In this document: positions 1 to 10,268 of the stretch, piece by piece
Position numbering within the stretch: the first letter of the stretch is position 1
How the letters are laid out: each line of letters opens with the position of its first letter
Assembly (NCBI GenBank): GCA_963169105.1
Contig: OY720636.1
Location: 67,196,123-67,260,122, forward strand
Length of the DNA stretch: 64,000 nucleotides
Source: Ceriagrion tenellum
Taxonomy: Eukaryota; Arthropoda; Insecta; Odonata; Coenagrionidae
Direction of reading: 5' to 3'
Notes under the pieces: model-generated
Told to the model about the DNA's origin: nothing
The model's input: only the letters and a program-made list of their open reading frames with translations
Database searches by the model: none
Position numbers and translations under genes: made by a program

Positions 1-1340
1 ATTATTTATTCCGCTGAAACCAAAATGAAATTGTGAATCATGTAAAAGGTCAGGGGAATGCAGGTACTCTTGTTTTTGCGTAAATTATACTGATACAAGT
101 CAATAGAGTCCGAGACTAGTATGAATGCTGCTTGACGATAGTGTTATCATGACATCATAATACTATCGTGGACGGTTCTGTCCCATCCAACCCAGGATAA
201 ATAAAATACAAGTAAAAAAAAGACATGTTTCCGGCGCGCCATTATCCCATGGAAAACAAATTGTATCGTTCAAAAAAATAATATTTCTACTTAATTTTTT
301 TGATATAAGTCATAACTTCGCTCTTCGTGAAAAACAAATCGAAGCTTATTACTTCTTACATTTCAACCCGATCTCATTTGGTAATTTTTCTCCATAATAT
401 TTCATGTCATGATTGTTTTATGCAGGCTTAGATATCTACGAATGTGTTCATTAAAATTAAAAGTAACGACCTACCGGTGATAAATAAAATGCAGAACAAC
501 ACCAAATTTATATACATGCATAGATAACCACCAGAAAGTTCTTTCGGGATAGACAGAGTAAATAAAAAAAATTACTTTTCGGTGATAGTCCTCTACTACT
601 GACTATGCTTCAGCAATTCCATCCTTCCTGACATATCCTTGCACACCTCTGCTTCCTATTGCAGTTCTGCAGAAATAAGTAAATCAGATATGCCACACCC
701 AACCACATTCGGCCCATTCTAAACTCATCTTTAGCAGTGGAATAGTTTCAATGCCTCGCAATCGAGTGAGGAGTACACTCAAGTATACAGATATTTACAA
801 AAGTATAAAAGCACTTACTGACCATCAAAAAGTCGAGCCCGTCGAATTTAGGACGCTGTATCTTCAAGTATGGTAAACCGATTTTAACGAAATAAAAACC
901 ACGTGATAGAATAATCATTTCTAAGTTTATTACTGGGAGAACTTTTCGATATCCCAGAATTCTATATTATACCGCATTCAAAAGGTTTTTTCCTCCCTGG
1001 CTTGTATTCACTCTCCCTTAGCATCTTCTCGCAACTTGCTGCTTTCAAATTCTTCCTTACTAACCATGTAGCCCCATCTACCCAGTTCACTTATACACAA
1101 ATTAGCTCCATCTACCTTGTTCATTAAGTCACTATCCACGCTATTCTGTTCTATTGTATGTTTTCCATTTTCTGCTACAATTTTCATATTTTGTCAATGC
1201 TTCTAATTAATTTGTTTATTGGCAACCCAATTCAATAAGCCTTTGTGCCGTTTTTGGAATATTTTCACATAAATGAATGAAAAAATCAGTTTTTCCTATC
1301 CTTATCTGTACTTTAAAAATATTTTATTTATATATATAAA
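1..1340. other. AT-rich DNA with no recognised feature
   Basis: I see no gene, RNA or clear repeat boundary here. The sequence is AT-rich with short homopolymer runs and every reading frame is closed within a few tens of codons. An isolated exon or unannotated old repeat cannot be excluded. Confidence 0.4.
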
Positions 1341-1595
1341 GCTACAAAACTGACTGACTGACTGGCTCATCAAAACTCTTAGGGCATTTCTAAACAAGCT
1401 AGATGGGTGAAATTTTCAGGGTAGAATTAGAATCATGTGTCGAGTTGGGAGAAAATCGAAAAAGTTAAAAAAGTCGATTAGGCTTCGATTAATTGCAATC
1501 GATAGCTTTACATGGGATTATTTGGGAATAAAGGAAAAATTTTAGTGCGGACCTTTTTTCTTTCGTTCATTAATAGACAAAGTTCATTAAGACAT

Positions 1596-1790
1596 ACAAT
1601 TAATGTTTGTACTAAACTGTCTGGTATCCATACCTCATGGGGCGCGTATATCATTTTCGAGAATTATATTTTTCTTTGCTTGCATGTAGCACGCAGACTT
1701 GATAGCTATCATTTTTTTTCCTTATTTAAAGAGTATCAGCATCTAACCCTTCCCCCCCCTCCTGCTTGCAAATTTCAAGCACCCATATAG
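1596..1790 (+). repeat. Old direct repeat, copy 1 (partner at 2186-2395)
   Basis: The stretch from 'tttgtactaaactgtctgg' through 'cctcatgggg', 'cgagaatta' and a short 'gcttgc...gcaagc'-type inverted motif recurs about 590 bp downstream with many substitutions. The segment just upstream (1340-1520) starts with a (CTGA)n run followed by 'ctcatcaaaactc', a layout often seen near decayed element ends, but I cannot assign a family. The small open frame across it has no recognisable domain and I do not call it a gene. Confidence 0.5.
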
Positions 1791-2185
1791 GCATCATTAA
1801 ATGGACAGGTGCTATTAATACATCGCTGCTAAGTACTGGGTATAATTTCTTCCACTTCTTCCTGGCCTCTACCGTAGCTTTGATGACCAACTTTAACCAA
1901 CCAATCTTCATGATATTTTAGTTTTCATTCAAAAGCACGTGTAATTCATGTAGAAGATTGAAAAAGAAAAATTGAACATGAAAATTAGCATATTAAAATT
2001 GTCGATTCGGATCGAAGTTCTACTATAAAGTTTTCATGTTAGATCTTATTAAGTATGCTGTACTGAATAGAATATCTAACGTATAAAGGCCATCAAATAA
2101 AGTTATGTTGAACTTGCAGTGGTTCCACGTTCCTTTCATTTCACTGACTATAGTATTTTGAAATGTCGTTAATTATCGGATGAGA

Positions 2186-2395
2186 TATAATATGATTTGT
2201 ACTAGAACTGTCAGGTATCCATACCTCATGGGCCGTGAAATTCATTTCGAGAATTCCATAATATTTTTCTTTGCCTGCATGTAGAACATATACTTGAGAG
2301 CTTTCATTGGTTTTGTAAGGATGATGCGTTCATTTTTCGATACTTAAAGTGTAAAATAATGTAAAAACCCCCATTGCTTGCTAACAGCAAGCACC
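2186..2395 (+). repeat. Old direct repeat, copy 2
   Basis: Diverged second copy of the 1596-1790 unit, sharing the 'ggtatccatacctcatggg' core, the 'ttcgagaatt' block and the closing 'caagcaccca'. Divergence is high, so the duplication is old or the two are independent insertions of one element. Confidence 0.5.
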
Positions 2396-2739
2396 CAATT
2401 ACTCGTTTAAAATAAAGACACTCATCTCTCAAAATACGTTTGCTCAAACTTTAGTTGTCTTCATTCTCTAAATATTGAACGAAGAGACTCAAGTATTTGC
2501 CCAATTAGCAAGAAGTAACCCAATATTTATCTAACATCAAAAATGAAATAAATGGTTCGAACGATGCGATGATATTTTCACGAACTACTGTAAAAGCTGT
2601 ACGCCTCTGCTAATTTCGAAACTAACGATGCGATTGGGGTTTGAGATATACCGTTGTAATCGTAATTTGCCAGTATTGCAAACATGTTCAACATTATTTT
2701 CTGCGGAAGGTTGAAGTGCTCACGGCTAGTAGTACAAGG

Positions 2740-3070
2740 GGCATAAATGACCCGTTCGGAGAGATTGAGAACAATAAGCTAGTAAACGCACGCAAGCAGA
2801 TATTGCACACGGGGGCCGCGTCGTCCGCGAGGCGCATAGCAACCGTATAATACGTGTTGTTCCCCCCACTGTGACCCCTTCCACCCTCATCCTACCACGC
2901 ACGCTCCCCGGCTTCAAATGCGGACGCCACTCCGCCTCGCAGAGTCACGCGAGGCAAAAAGGGGAGAAAGGAGAGACATGGGTAGGGCCACTGTAAGGAG
3001 GAGGAAAAGGTAGAAACAAAAGAAGTGCGAAAATTCGCCATTTTTACGACGCTACGCGGGCTTCGTCTCC
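2740..3070. promoter_or_regulatory. CpG-rich stretch, possible promoter
   Basis: GC- and CpG-rich against AT-rich surroundings ('gggggccgcgtcgtccgcgag', 'cacgcacgctccccgg', 'gacgctacgcggg'). No start codon, splice pattern or domain is evident, so a promoter role is only inferred from composition. Confidence 0.25.
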
Positions 3071-3644
3071 TCGTCCTTCTCCCGACCCCAAATCCCCTTC
3101 ACGGAGGGACACGGCTTTTCATGGATAATAAACTTTGTGAGCAGGCCTTTAATTGAATACCCACAACTGCTATTCAAATGAGAATTTTCAGATATAAGCC
3201 ATTTTTCACATAATTGTTTTGATGAGGGACGGAAAAAATGATTGAGATACGAAAAATGAGAGGTAATATTTCGCTTAAGTTGGTAATTACGAGAACACGA
3301 GCTACAAAGTAACACACTGATTTAGTCAGTCCAAAATCTCAATAGGTTAGACTCCGTAGCAACTTAAATACATCAAATTACATTTGTTTTCTCGACATAC
3401 TCGGCATACAGCAATTGCAGTCATAAAAAATGATTTGGTTGTTTATCATTTAGGTATGTCCCATATAATTTAAGTTGTGGACAATTTTACCACAAACTAT
3501 TCAACCAATTGCGTATATACTAAAGTCAACCTATGAATGACCTACAAGTTGCCACTGGTAAGTGCATAATTGACCTTGTTTGCTGATAAATTAGTGTTTT
3601 GCTTCGTTTTTTCGAGGATAGTAATGGTTCGAGGGAAACTGCTT

Positions 3645-4190
3645 AAGAGAGTTTGATCGAAAGAGTTCACTAGTCATAATAGAGACCATGTTCGAATTAT
3701 ACGTTTTAATGTCACCAGCAGTAGAACAAACGAATTAAATATTGTATTATTAATGGCGCAGTAATATAGTTTTATACGACAGAAATTGTAAGCAATCAAA
3801 TGAAAATATCTAACTAAGTCTTTAACTTGACTAATTTCTTTCGCACGGTACATTTGAAACTCCTTCAAAACGGAAGGTTTTTTGTGTTACCGAAGAATTT
3901 ACTGCGGTGACAATATGATTAATTTTCAAAAATAGATGAGAAACCATTCAAACTACTCACTGTTAATTTTTTGACGAAATGTGTTAGAAATTCGTCATTT
4001 TTTATACAAGCTCTCTCTCTCTCTCTGGAGTGTAAGAACGTCCCATTTTCCATGTAAAAAGGGCTGATATTTTTTAGTGGATACTTCGGAAATGAATTTT
4101 TGGTATCATTGGAGTGGTGAGATATTTTTCGTTAAAATTAGACCAAAGTCACTGGTATCTTGGTGAAATGATATTTAGCTCAGGCTACCC
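3645..4190 (+). mobile_element. Family X non-autonomous TIR transposon, copy A
   Basis: First of five copies of a roughly 550-620-bp element, here called family X. Its ends derive from an inverted repeat of the form AGGTAGTTTGAGCGAAAT. In this copy the left end is degraded ('aagagagtttgatcgaaag') and the right end reads 'tagctcaggctaccc'. Internal landmarks shared with the other copies are 'aatggcgcag', 'tttaacttgactaatttc' and 'cggaaggtttttt'. It codes for nothing recognisable, so it would depend on a transposase supplied elsewhere. A (CT)8 run at 4011-4026 lies inside it. The superfamily is not certain; copy C suggests a 3-5-bp A/T-rich target duplication. Confidence 0.7.
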
Positions 4191-4579
4191 TATGAGTGTG
4201 TACTTCTTATTACATGCATATGGAGATACCCTAGCGTAACATTTATTACCACCACTCCAGCGTCTAACTGTGATGCTTGAAAATTAAACAAATCTGTCTG
4301 AGCTCGGTTCTTGAATAAACACAAATGCCAAACTAACTCAAGCGGGCGGAATAAAAATGTTTTTATAGATTGGAACAAGGAAACTGGCTCTTCTTTCAAG
4401 ACATCATCCACAAATTACAGTCCTACCCTTGCACACCTCTTCCGCTTCTGGAAATTTCTAACAACACCAAGTGCATCATTGTTCTTAAGAATTCAAGCAC
4501 TCCACCTGAAGCCTAGAATCCTTTCGAATGCACAAAACGACTTAAGATCACAGTTATGAGGCCTGGGTAAGTTTCCCGC

Positions 4580-5215
4580 GAAATTTTCTCCGTCCTTTTG
4601 ATGCACATACACGAGCCCCGGGATTCGTCGCGAGGGCAACCGAATAAACAACGCGTTGCCCAGCAATGGCAACGTTCGTTGGTAATAACGAGGTTCTCGT
4701 TATTACCAACGAACCTCCCGTCCCTCGTCTAAAGCCAACACATGCCTTGATCTTTCCACACATTTTCCTGCGCACTCCCTTGACCAGATTTACGACAGGA
4801 TTACCGGGGTCACGTGACTTCGGGGCGGGTTTTTATTCTGTTTTAGAGACGGGAGAGAAGAGGCGGATAAGGGAGAGAGGAGGAGGGGGCGAGGGAGGGA
4901 GTGGGTATAGAGGAAACGGCGCTAGCATGGCGCCACCTTTTCCTTATACGGTGGAGTCGGCGAGCGGGGAAGAAGAGGATAAGATATACGCACTCGTCTC
5001 TCAAATCCTTTAAGTCGACCGACCGACTCACCTCTCCCTCCCTCTCTCTCTCTCTCTCTGTCGCGGCCTTTTCCTCGGGGAGGGCGCGAGGTTCCCTTCC
5101 GCGCCGAACCAACTCCTCCTCTCATTTTCCCACCTCTTCCTCCTCGTTCTTCTTCTTCACGCGGAGAGAAGATGGAGGGGGTGCGTGGCCGTAATGATGG
5201 AGGGAGGGGGGAACT
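4580..5215. promoter_or_regulatory. CpG island with polypurine and (CT)n tracts, possible promoter
   Basis: About 630 bp of CpG-rich sequence with a long GA-rich tract (4850-4905), a (TC)n run (5035-5060) and many CG dinucleotides. This looks like an animal promoter or 5' leader. The overlapping open frames on both strands are low-complexity consequences of the tracts and lack any domain. It also contains the perfect hairpin at 4674-4714. No downstream coding exon can be identified. Confidence 0.35.
4674..4714. repeat. Perfect 19-bp hairpin with 3-nt loop
   Basis: The arm 'gttcgttggtaataacgag' (4674-4692) is followed by loop 'gtt' and its exact reverse complement at 4696-4714. A shorter inverted pair, 'gggcaac'/'gttgccc', lies directly upstream (4634-4660), so the hairpin may be the core of a small fold-back element or a regulatory palindrome. 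Confidence 0.9.
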
Positions 5216-5268
5216 GGGAAGGGGATTATTAACACTAGAAGGACGGGACTTTGCTTACTACCTAGGAC

Positions 5269-5535
5269 TAGGCTTGTGCGATGAGTCGATTCATCGAATT
5301 CATCGACGATGATTTTAGTCATTGCGTTGCGATGAACCGCTTCGATGACAATGAATGTCATCGATCATCGACGTCGACGAATTAACTGACTTCGATGAGT
5401 TGATTTATAAACTGACGCCAATGAGTCGATGAATTCACCGATGTAGATGCGTCAATGAATCCATCCCCATTAGATGATAATTATTTGTGTTGTGTCGCCC
5501 GCCCGTATCTATCCTTACCTTTCCGTCGGCGATGA
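5269..5535 (+). mobile_element. hAT-type MITE, 3'-truncated copy
   Basis: It begins 'taggcttgtgcg', the same terminus as the intact MITE at 26792-27220, and follows it through the ATCGATGA-rich body and the block 'gtgttgtgtcgcccgcccgt'. It diverges after 'cggcgatgattgaat' near 5535. The matching right terminus 'cgcacaagccta' is absent from the following sequence, so the copy is truncated or replaced at its 3' side. Confidence 0.8.
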
Positions 5536-6119
5536 TTGAATATTTATTATTAATATATACTATATGTAATATATATATATAAGTATGGCTGGTGTGAACG
5601 GCTACGCTAAATCCGTTTGCAGAACTTACATTTAAAGTTTCGGCAAGTCGCTAGCGCATGCGTGTTATGTCCTGTAAAAACGTAAACCAATCTGGTTCTG
5701 CATCGACTTATTAAATTATTGTTCGTCAGAGTAAAATCGACAGCAAACTCGGGCGGAAGAAACTTGCCAGTAAAAATCCACCCTTATTCGCGATACATCG
5801 CTTACGTTAGTTTAGTAAGCAAAGTAATGAGAGCAATAGTCCTGTGAATAAAAACATGCCAATATGTGGAAAATGATTCATAAATTGACAAAAAAACTCT
5901 AAGCACTGATTTCCAGTGTAGAAGCGCTAATGCCACTCCACGCACGTGCTCCACTAAATACCTTTAGTGCGAGAACTGGAGCGTCTAAGTCGAGCAGTGG
6001 TAAAACAAACCTAACTTACAATACCTTTGGCCATAAATGCTGGATTTTACGAACGGACAAAATTAAGATATGTGATGATAAGAATGCGGTGTCTAATCAA
6101 CATGAGTTATGTAACATTA

Positions 6120-6326
6120 AGGCCGCTTTACACGGTATATTTTATTGTACAAACGATTGTTCGAATTCCTCCATGAGGAAAATTGTACCGTGTAAAACGG
6201 CCAATTTTGCGATTGTCTGAATGACTGAACGGGAAATAGAACCTGCTCTAATTCCATTTATTTTCGCGCACATACTTTGATATATTCGTTTACATGTGCA
6301 ATAAAATGTACCGTGTAAAGCGGCCT
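6120..6326. mobile_element. Harbinger-like MITE, 207 bp
   Basis: The termini are inverted repeats of about 40 bp starting AGGCCGCTTTACACGGTA and ending with its near-exact complement. TTA lies on both sides (6117-6119 and 6327-6329). A 3-bp TTA/TAA duplication with a purine-GG-C start is typical of PIF/Harbinger elements, so that assignment is inferred from the ends. A third, internal copy of the terminal motif ('ttgtaccgtgtaaaacggcc') lies near 6185-6205. It has no coding capacity; the 96-codon frame running into it is not a gene. Confidence 0.7.
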
Positions 6327-6329
6327 TTA

Positions 6330-7260
6330 AGGAGACACTCTGGTGAGAAATGCGGTGAAGCGCAATGGTATATCAACGACTTTTGATGGCCTCTTAATAC
6401 TTTAAGCGAGGAATAATCCACACGCAACATTCGGATATTCGCTTTGCGAACACCGCTATCGCACGTTCCTCCAGGGATGGCAGGGTCGACAGTATGGGAA
6501 AGATTGAGGGCAAAGGGAATTAAAACCGCTTTACCAGAGTTTTGAAAAATGCTGCTCTAAGGTAAAAAAATACAGAACATAGTAGCTTAGCAATTTATTT
6601 ATTTAAAGTAATAAAACCACATACAGCTATGTCGCCATTTTATGGTGGCCATGTAACAATACACACACTTAAGGACATATACAAGCAAACTTAACAACTG
6701 GTTGCAAGCAGAAATTATGGAAATATATAAAAAAAGAAAATGAAAATTGGGGGAATAACTACTTAGGTGAAAGATACAAAAGAGAAAGGCTTATAAAGGA
6801 TTTAGATGAAAGTGCAAAAGGATCAATATGGGAAGGGAGGGAATTCAATAGAGAGGAGAGGCGGAAGAAAAGAGAACGTTTAGTGATCAAAAGTCTAGGA
6901 ATGGGCATAAGGGAGTAAAGGGTGAGAACGGGTGGGGAGGGATGGAACTTTGAAATAGATAAAGGAGAGCAATTCAGGGCAGTCGATGGTGGAATTAAGA
7001 CAATTGGCGGGAAATGCGGGCAAGACTATGTAGATATAGATCATTGAAAGAATATATAGTTTCTGATCACTTAACACAGAACCAAAAGCTGCCTGGAGAC
7101 CCATTTGCATATTTACCGAGATATTTTGCAACAATTAGTACATAAATACCGTACGAACTCGAAAAGTGAATTTCAGTGCGGTTTTTATTAGTTGGACATT
7201 TTATTCACTAAAAAATTTATCATAACATTGAATGATATGTTTAAATTGAACACATACTCT
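6330..7260. other. No recognised feature
   Basis: AT-rich sequence with purine-rich stretches (6780-6960). The open frames present are short and have no domain I know. I see no gene or element boundary. Confidence 0.4.
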
Positions 7261-7277
7261 TTCTTAGCATTTAGAGG

Positions 7278-7680
7278 AATTAAGTTGGGAGCCACTAGAG
7301 ACTCGGACACTGCGTGGTGGACTTATTTTGCATGAGAAATTCAGAACAGGTGTGTTTCAGGGCGACACAGAGAATATCATTTTGACGCTACACTACAACC
7401 CTAGATGCCACAGAAGCGATAAAATAAGAGAGATACATTGGCGAACAGATAGGTAAAAAAATTTTCTTTCCACGCACAATAAGTGACTATAATAACGTGA
7501 AAAAAAAGAAAAAAAGTGAAAAAACGGAGCTCCACTAAAAACACTCCTATAATCCACTTCACCATTTCACCTCCGAAAACCTATTTTTTTCATCTTTACA
7601 CAGCTATTGTCCAAACACCCCCTGCTGCACGCACATGTGGTGGCTAGTAAGGTAGGATGTAGACATAGATATAGATATAT
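7278..7680 (+). mobile_element. CR1/L2-like non-LTR retrotransposon 3' end (LINE-G copy 1)
   Basis: Decayed 3' end of the window's commonest LINE, here called LINE-G. It retains the block 'ggagccactagagactcgg', the 'ttcaggg cgacacagagaatatca' segment and the final 'tagatatagatatata' simple tail, which replaces poly(A). In better copies this segment encodes the end of the reverse transcriptase, beginning LGWEPLETRRLRA. No intact frame remains. Confidence 0.7.
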
Positions 7681-7859
7681 AAATGAATTTCGCATAATTT
7701 ACATACAGCAGTATGTAAAAAATGTTATTTCTTTGCGACAAATGTATTCGTCTCGAAATGATACTTACGATTCGTCAGAAAATGTTTTTGCTGAAGGATG
7801 GAACTCTGGGGAATCGAAATAGACCCCAAAATTTTTTTCAACGAATAACGCACATATAG

Positions 7860-8130
7860 GATATGTAGGAACTATCATTTTGCGATCCACCCTCCCTCAG
7901 GCCGTTTCCCTCCAGGCTTCACCTCTCGCGGAGATTTTGTCTCGACGATTTGCGCGCGCGTAGAAAATGCGAGATCTGAGCTCCATGACCGTTAACTCAG
8001 TCACGCCTAAAGTCGCCGCCTCTCGCAGAAGACAATCACCTTTTCAATCCTACGCACTCCCAGCACTCGGAGAGGAGAAGGGGTAATTTATCGCTGCGTT
8101 GCGTTGAAGGTACGGCATTGGCGTACTTGA
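7860..8130. other. Moderately CpG-rich stretch
   Basis: Contains 'gcgcgcgtagaaaatgcg' and 'cacgcctaaagtcgccgcc', denser in CG than its flanks. No gene can be tied to it. Confidence 0.2.
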
Positions 8131-8439
8131 CATTTTCTGGAAGGACGGACCCTTGGGAAACATAATGAGCTGTAAAAAAAAGACGCGGAGCAATTGTTTG
8201 AAAGACGGGGCAGTAGAAGTCAGTGACGAAGGAAACTCAATTTAAGGTCAGGAGACTTGGTTAGCATTCTGACAGTAACGATTATTATGGTGAGTGTTAA
8301 GTACTGTCAGAAAAAAATACACCAGAGTTAGAATTACTCTAAATTTTTCTAAACGAAAAAGCGGACTTAGTTCACGTAAAATGAATTTGGGGGTTTGTTT
8401 ATTTCAGCGTTTATTGATTTATGCTAAAATATTTTGTAC

Positions 8440-8811
8440 CTTTGGCTGAACTTCAACTATATTGATTTCTTTAAAAGGCCCAATTTTGGTGCGTAAAAAC
8501 TGATGTCTGAATTCGATGCTAGAATGCTTTGTTTAATGGTATTATTAACGAATTAACTTCCGATTGTATAGTAATAATACCAGGTTTCTTTGCAGCATAT
8601 TAAAATCATCGAAAACCGTTTATTTTTAGTCGAAATAGCTTTATTGCATCTTGAAAAGGTTACAGTGTTATGATTTAAACTATGCTTATTTCTATGAAAG
8701 TTTCACATGATTGAAGCTTGAGGGGGACCTTTAAGTGCTCCAGAATTCCAGCATTATGGGTATTCAGACAAAAGTAGTCAAATATTACCGAGTAATAACT
8801 AATTTTCTGGC
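8440..8811 (+). repeat. Tandem duplication, unit 1
   Basis: This ~370-bp unit is repeated directly downstream (8812-9385). Shared landmarks are 'atgcttatttctatgaaagt', 'tcacatgattgaagcttgag', 'acctttaagtgctc' and 'cagcattat'. It has no coding capacity. Confidence 0.75.
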
Positions 8812-9385
8812 GTTGGCTGTACTTTCTATGAATTGAATTCTTAAATAGTGACAATTGTGGCGCGTAAAAAATGATTGCTCATGCTAAAATACTTGTTTTA
8901 ATGTTACTTTTAACCAATTGACTTACCATTGTAAATTCTGTCCAAGGTTTCCGCGGCGATCAGCTATTCGTTCCGTTTTTTCTTCCGGGATTCGGCCGCG
9001 TTATTTTTTTACGACGTTTCTCCTCCTATCCTGAAGGCTATTCAGGTCAAAGATGAGAGGTTCTGCATCCTGAAAACGTCTCCAGGATAGGAGGAGAATC
9101 AATGTCAAAAAAAAAGGCGGCCGAATCCTGGTAGAAGAAATTGATCGAATTACATTTGTAAGGTAAGAACGCCAGATTTTTTCATAACAGATTGATACAG
9201 TTGAAAACTATTTATTTTCTGTGCAAATATTGCACAAGCTTTGGGAAAATAATTTTAGCCATGCTTATTTCTATGAAAGTGTCACATGATTGAAGCTTGA
9301 GGACCTTTAAGTGCTCAAGTATCCCAGCATTATAGATACTTAGGTGAAAATAGTTAAATCTTACCAAGGTTATCATAGTTTATTT
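8812..9385 (+). repeat. Tandem duplication, unit 2, carrying a fold-back insertion
   Basis: Second copy of the 8440-8811 unit. It is longer because a ~190-bp inverted-repeat element (8965-9152) sits in it at a position that is uninterrupted in unit 1. Confidence 0.75.
8965..9152. mobile_element. Fold-back MITE, ~190 bp
   Basis: Two inverted arms of roughly 60 bp: 'ggattcggccgc' ... 'tctcctcctatcct' on the left and 'aggataggaggaga' ... 'gcggccgaatcc' on the right, around a ~30-bp centre. Absence of this segment from the neighbouring repeat unit supports insertion rather than chance palindromy. Confidence 0.75.
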
Positions 9386-9401
9386 TTGCTTATTTTAATT
9401 A

Positions 9402-9520
9402 CAGGAATAGAGGCGCTGGGAGGCAATTCAGTATGCTACGCTTTGCAGATGGCATGGAAATTCTTTCTGAGAAGAAAGAAGTTCTAAAGAGAATGCTGAA
9501 CTATAAAATGTTCCTGTTAA
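9402..9520 (+). pseudogene. Non-LTR reverse transcriptase fragment with altered catalytic box
   Basis: In one frame the stretch reads QFSMLRFADGMEILSEKKE, matching the YADD-box region of LINE reverse transcriptases, with the second aspartate replaced by glycine. Only some 30 codons remain and the sequence is open on neither side. It lies 420 bp upstream of the CACTG element and is unrelated to it. Confidence 0.55.
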
Positions 9521-9942
9521 AAACTGTTAGAATACTCATAATGTATTTTCATTGCTTTGGCAGCTGACACAGTCGGAAATTCCGATCCATATGTCACAAC
9601 TGGCCTAAAGATGGATTTCCATATCTGGATATCAAATTATTTCATTCCGTAAAAATCAATTTTTTCTTTAAAAAAATCGAGCTAAATCTAGAAAATATCT
9701 ACCTTTTAAAAAGCTTCAATGAGCTCATAAAATGCGGAAATAATGATTTAAAAAGTACATGGTGCCTAACTATTTAAGAAGCATTAATCAAAGTGCCACT
9801 CGGGTTTTATTTACGACGATAATAACTGTCACCAAGCACCAGCTCTCGGGAAAATAACCACAAAATTTGGGTCAAGAAGTATCGGATTTAACGGGCAGCA
9901 AACTCTTGGCATGAATCTTTCGCCATAGCAAAAGTATAATAA

Positions 9943-10268
9943 CACTGTTCTGCAAAAAAAAAGTTCAAAAAATGCTCGGCTACAATTTAGGGTGTTTCTG
10001 GCTAATTTTGGGTCGCTGAATCCGAAAATGACCTCCGTTTTTTTCTATCACCCTCCATTTTTACGAGCAACCCCTAAATTGGGGAAACCAACCCCGTATC
10101 TAAACTTATCGCTTTTCAAGGGACTTTTACTAATGTTATCTGCTTCTGATTCAAAAAACTGACGTTTTGAGGCTATCAGGGTCATGAAAGAGACAAACTT
10201 GACTGGGGTTGAAAATATTTAGGGGGTGAAAATCGAAAAAACCTTAAAAAACCATTGAAATAACCATT
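9943..10268. repeat. Left terminal inverted repeat of the CACTG element
   Basis: Reverse complement of 12158-12484. Its inner edge falls within the last codon of the element's coding region, so the reading frame stops exactly where the repeat begins. Apparent open frames inside it and inside the other arm (such as one starting in 'ggcaaatta') are mirror images and not genes. Confidence 0.9.

Noticed and set aside
4843..5125. Overlapping Arg/Glu- and Ser/Pro-rich frames in the CpG island
   Set aside because: All derive from the polypurine and (CT)n tracts on opposite strands; none has a domain or codon pattern that favours it.
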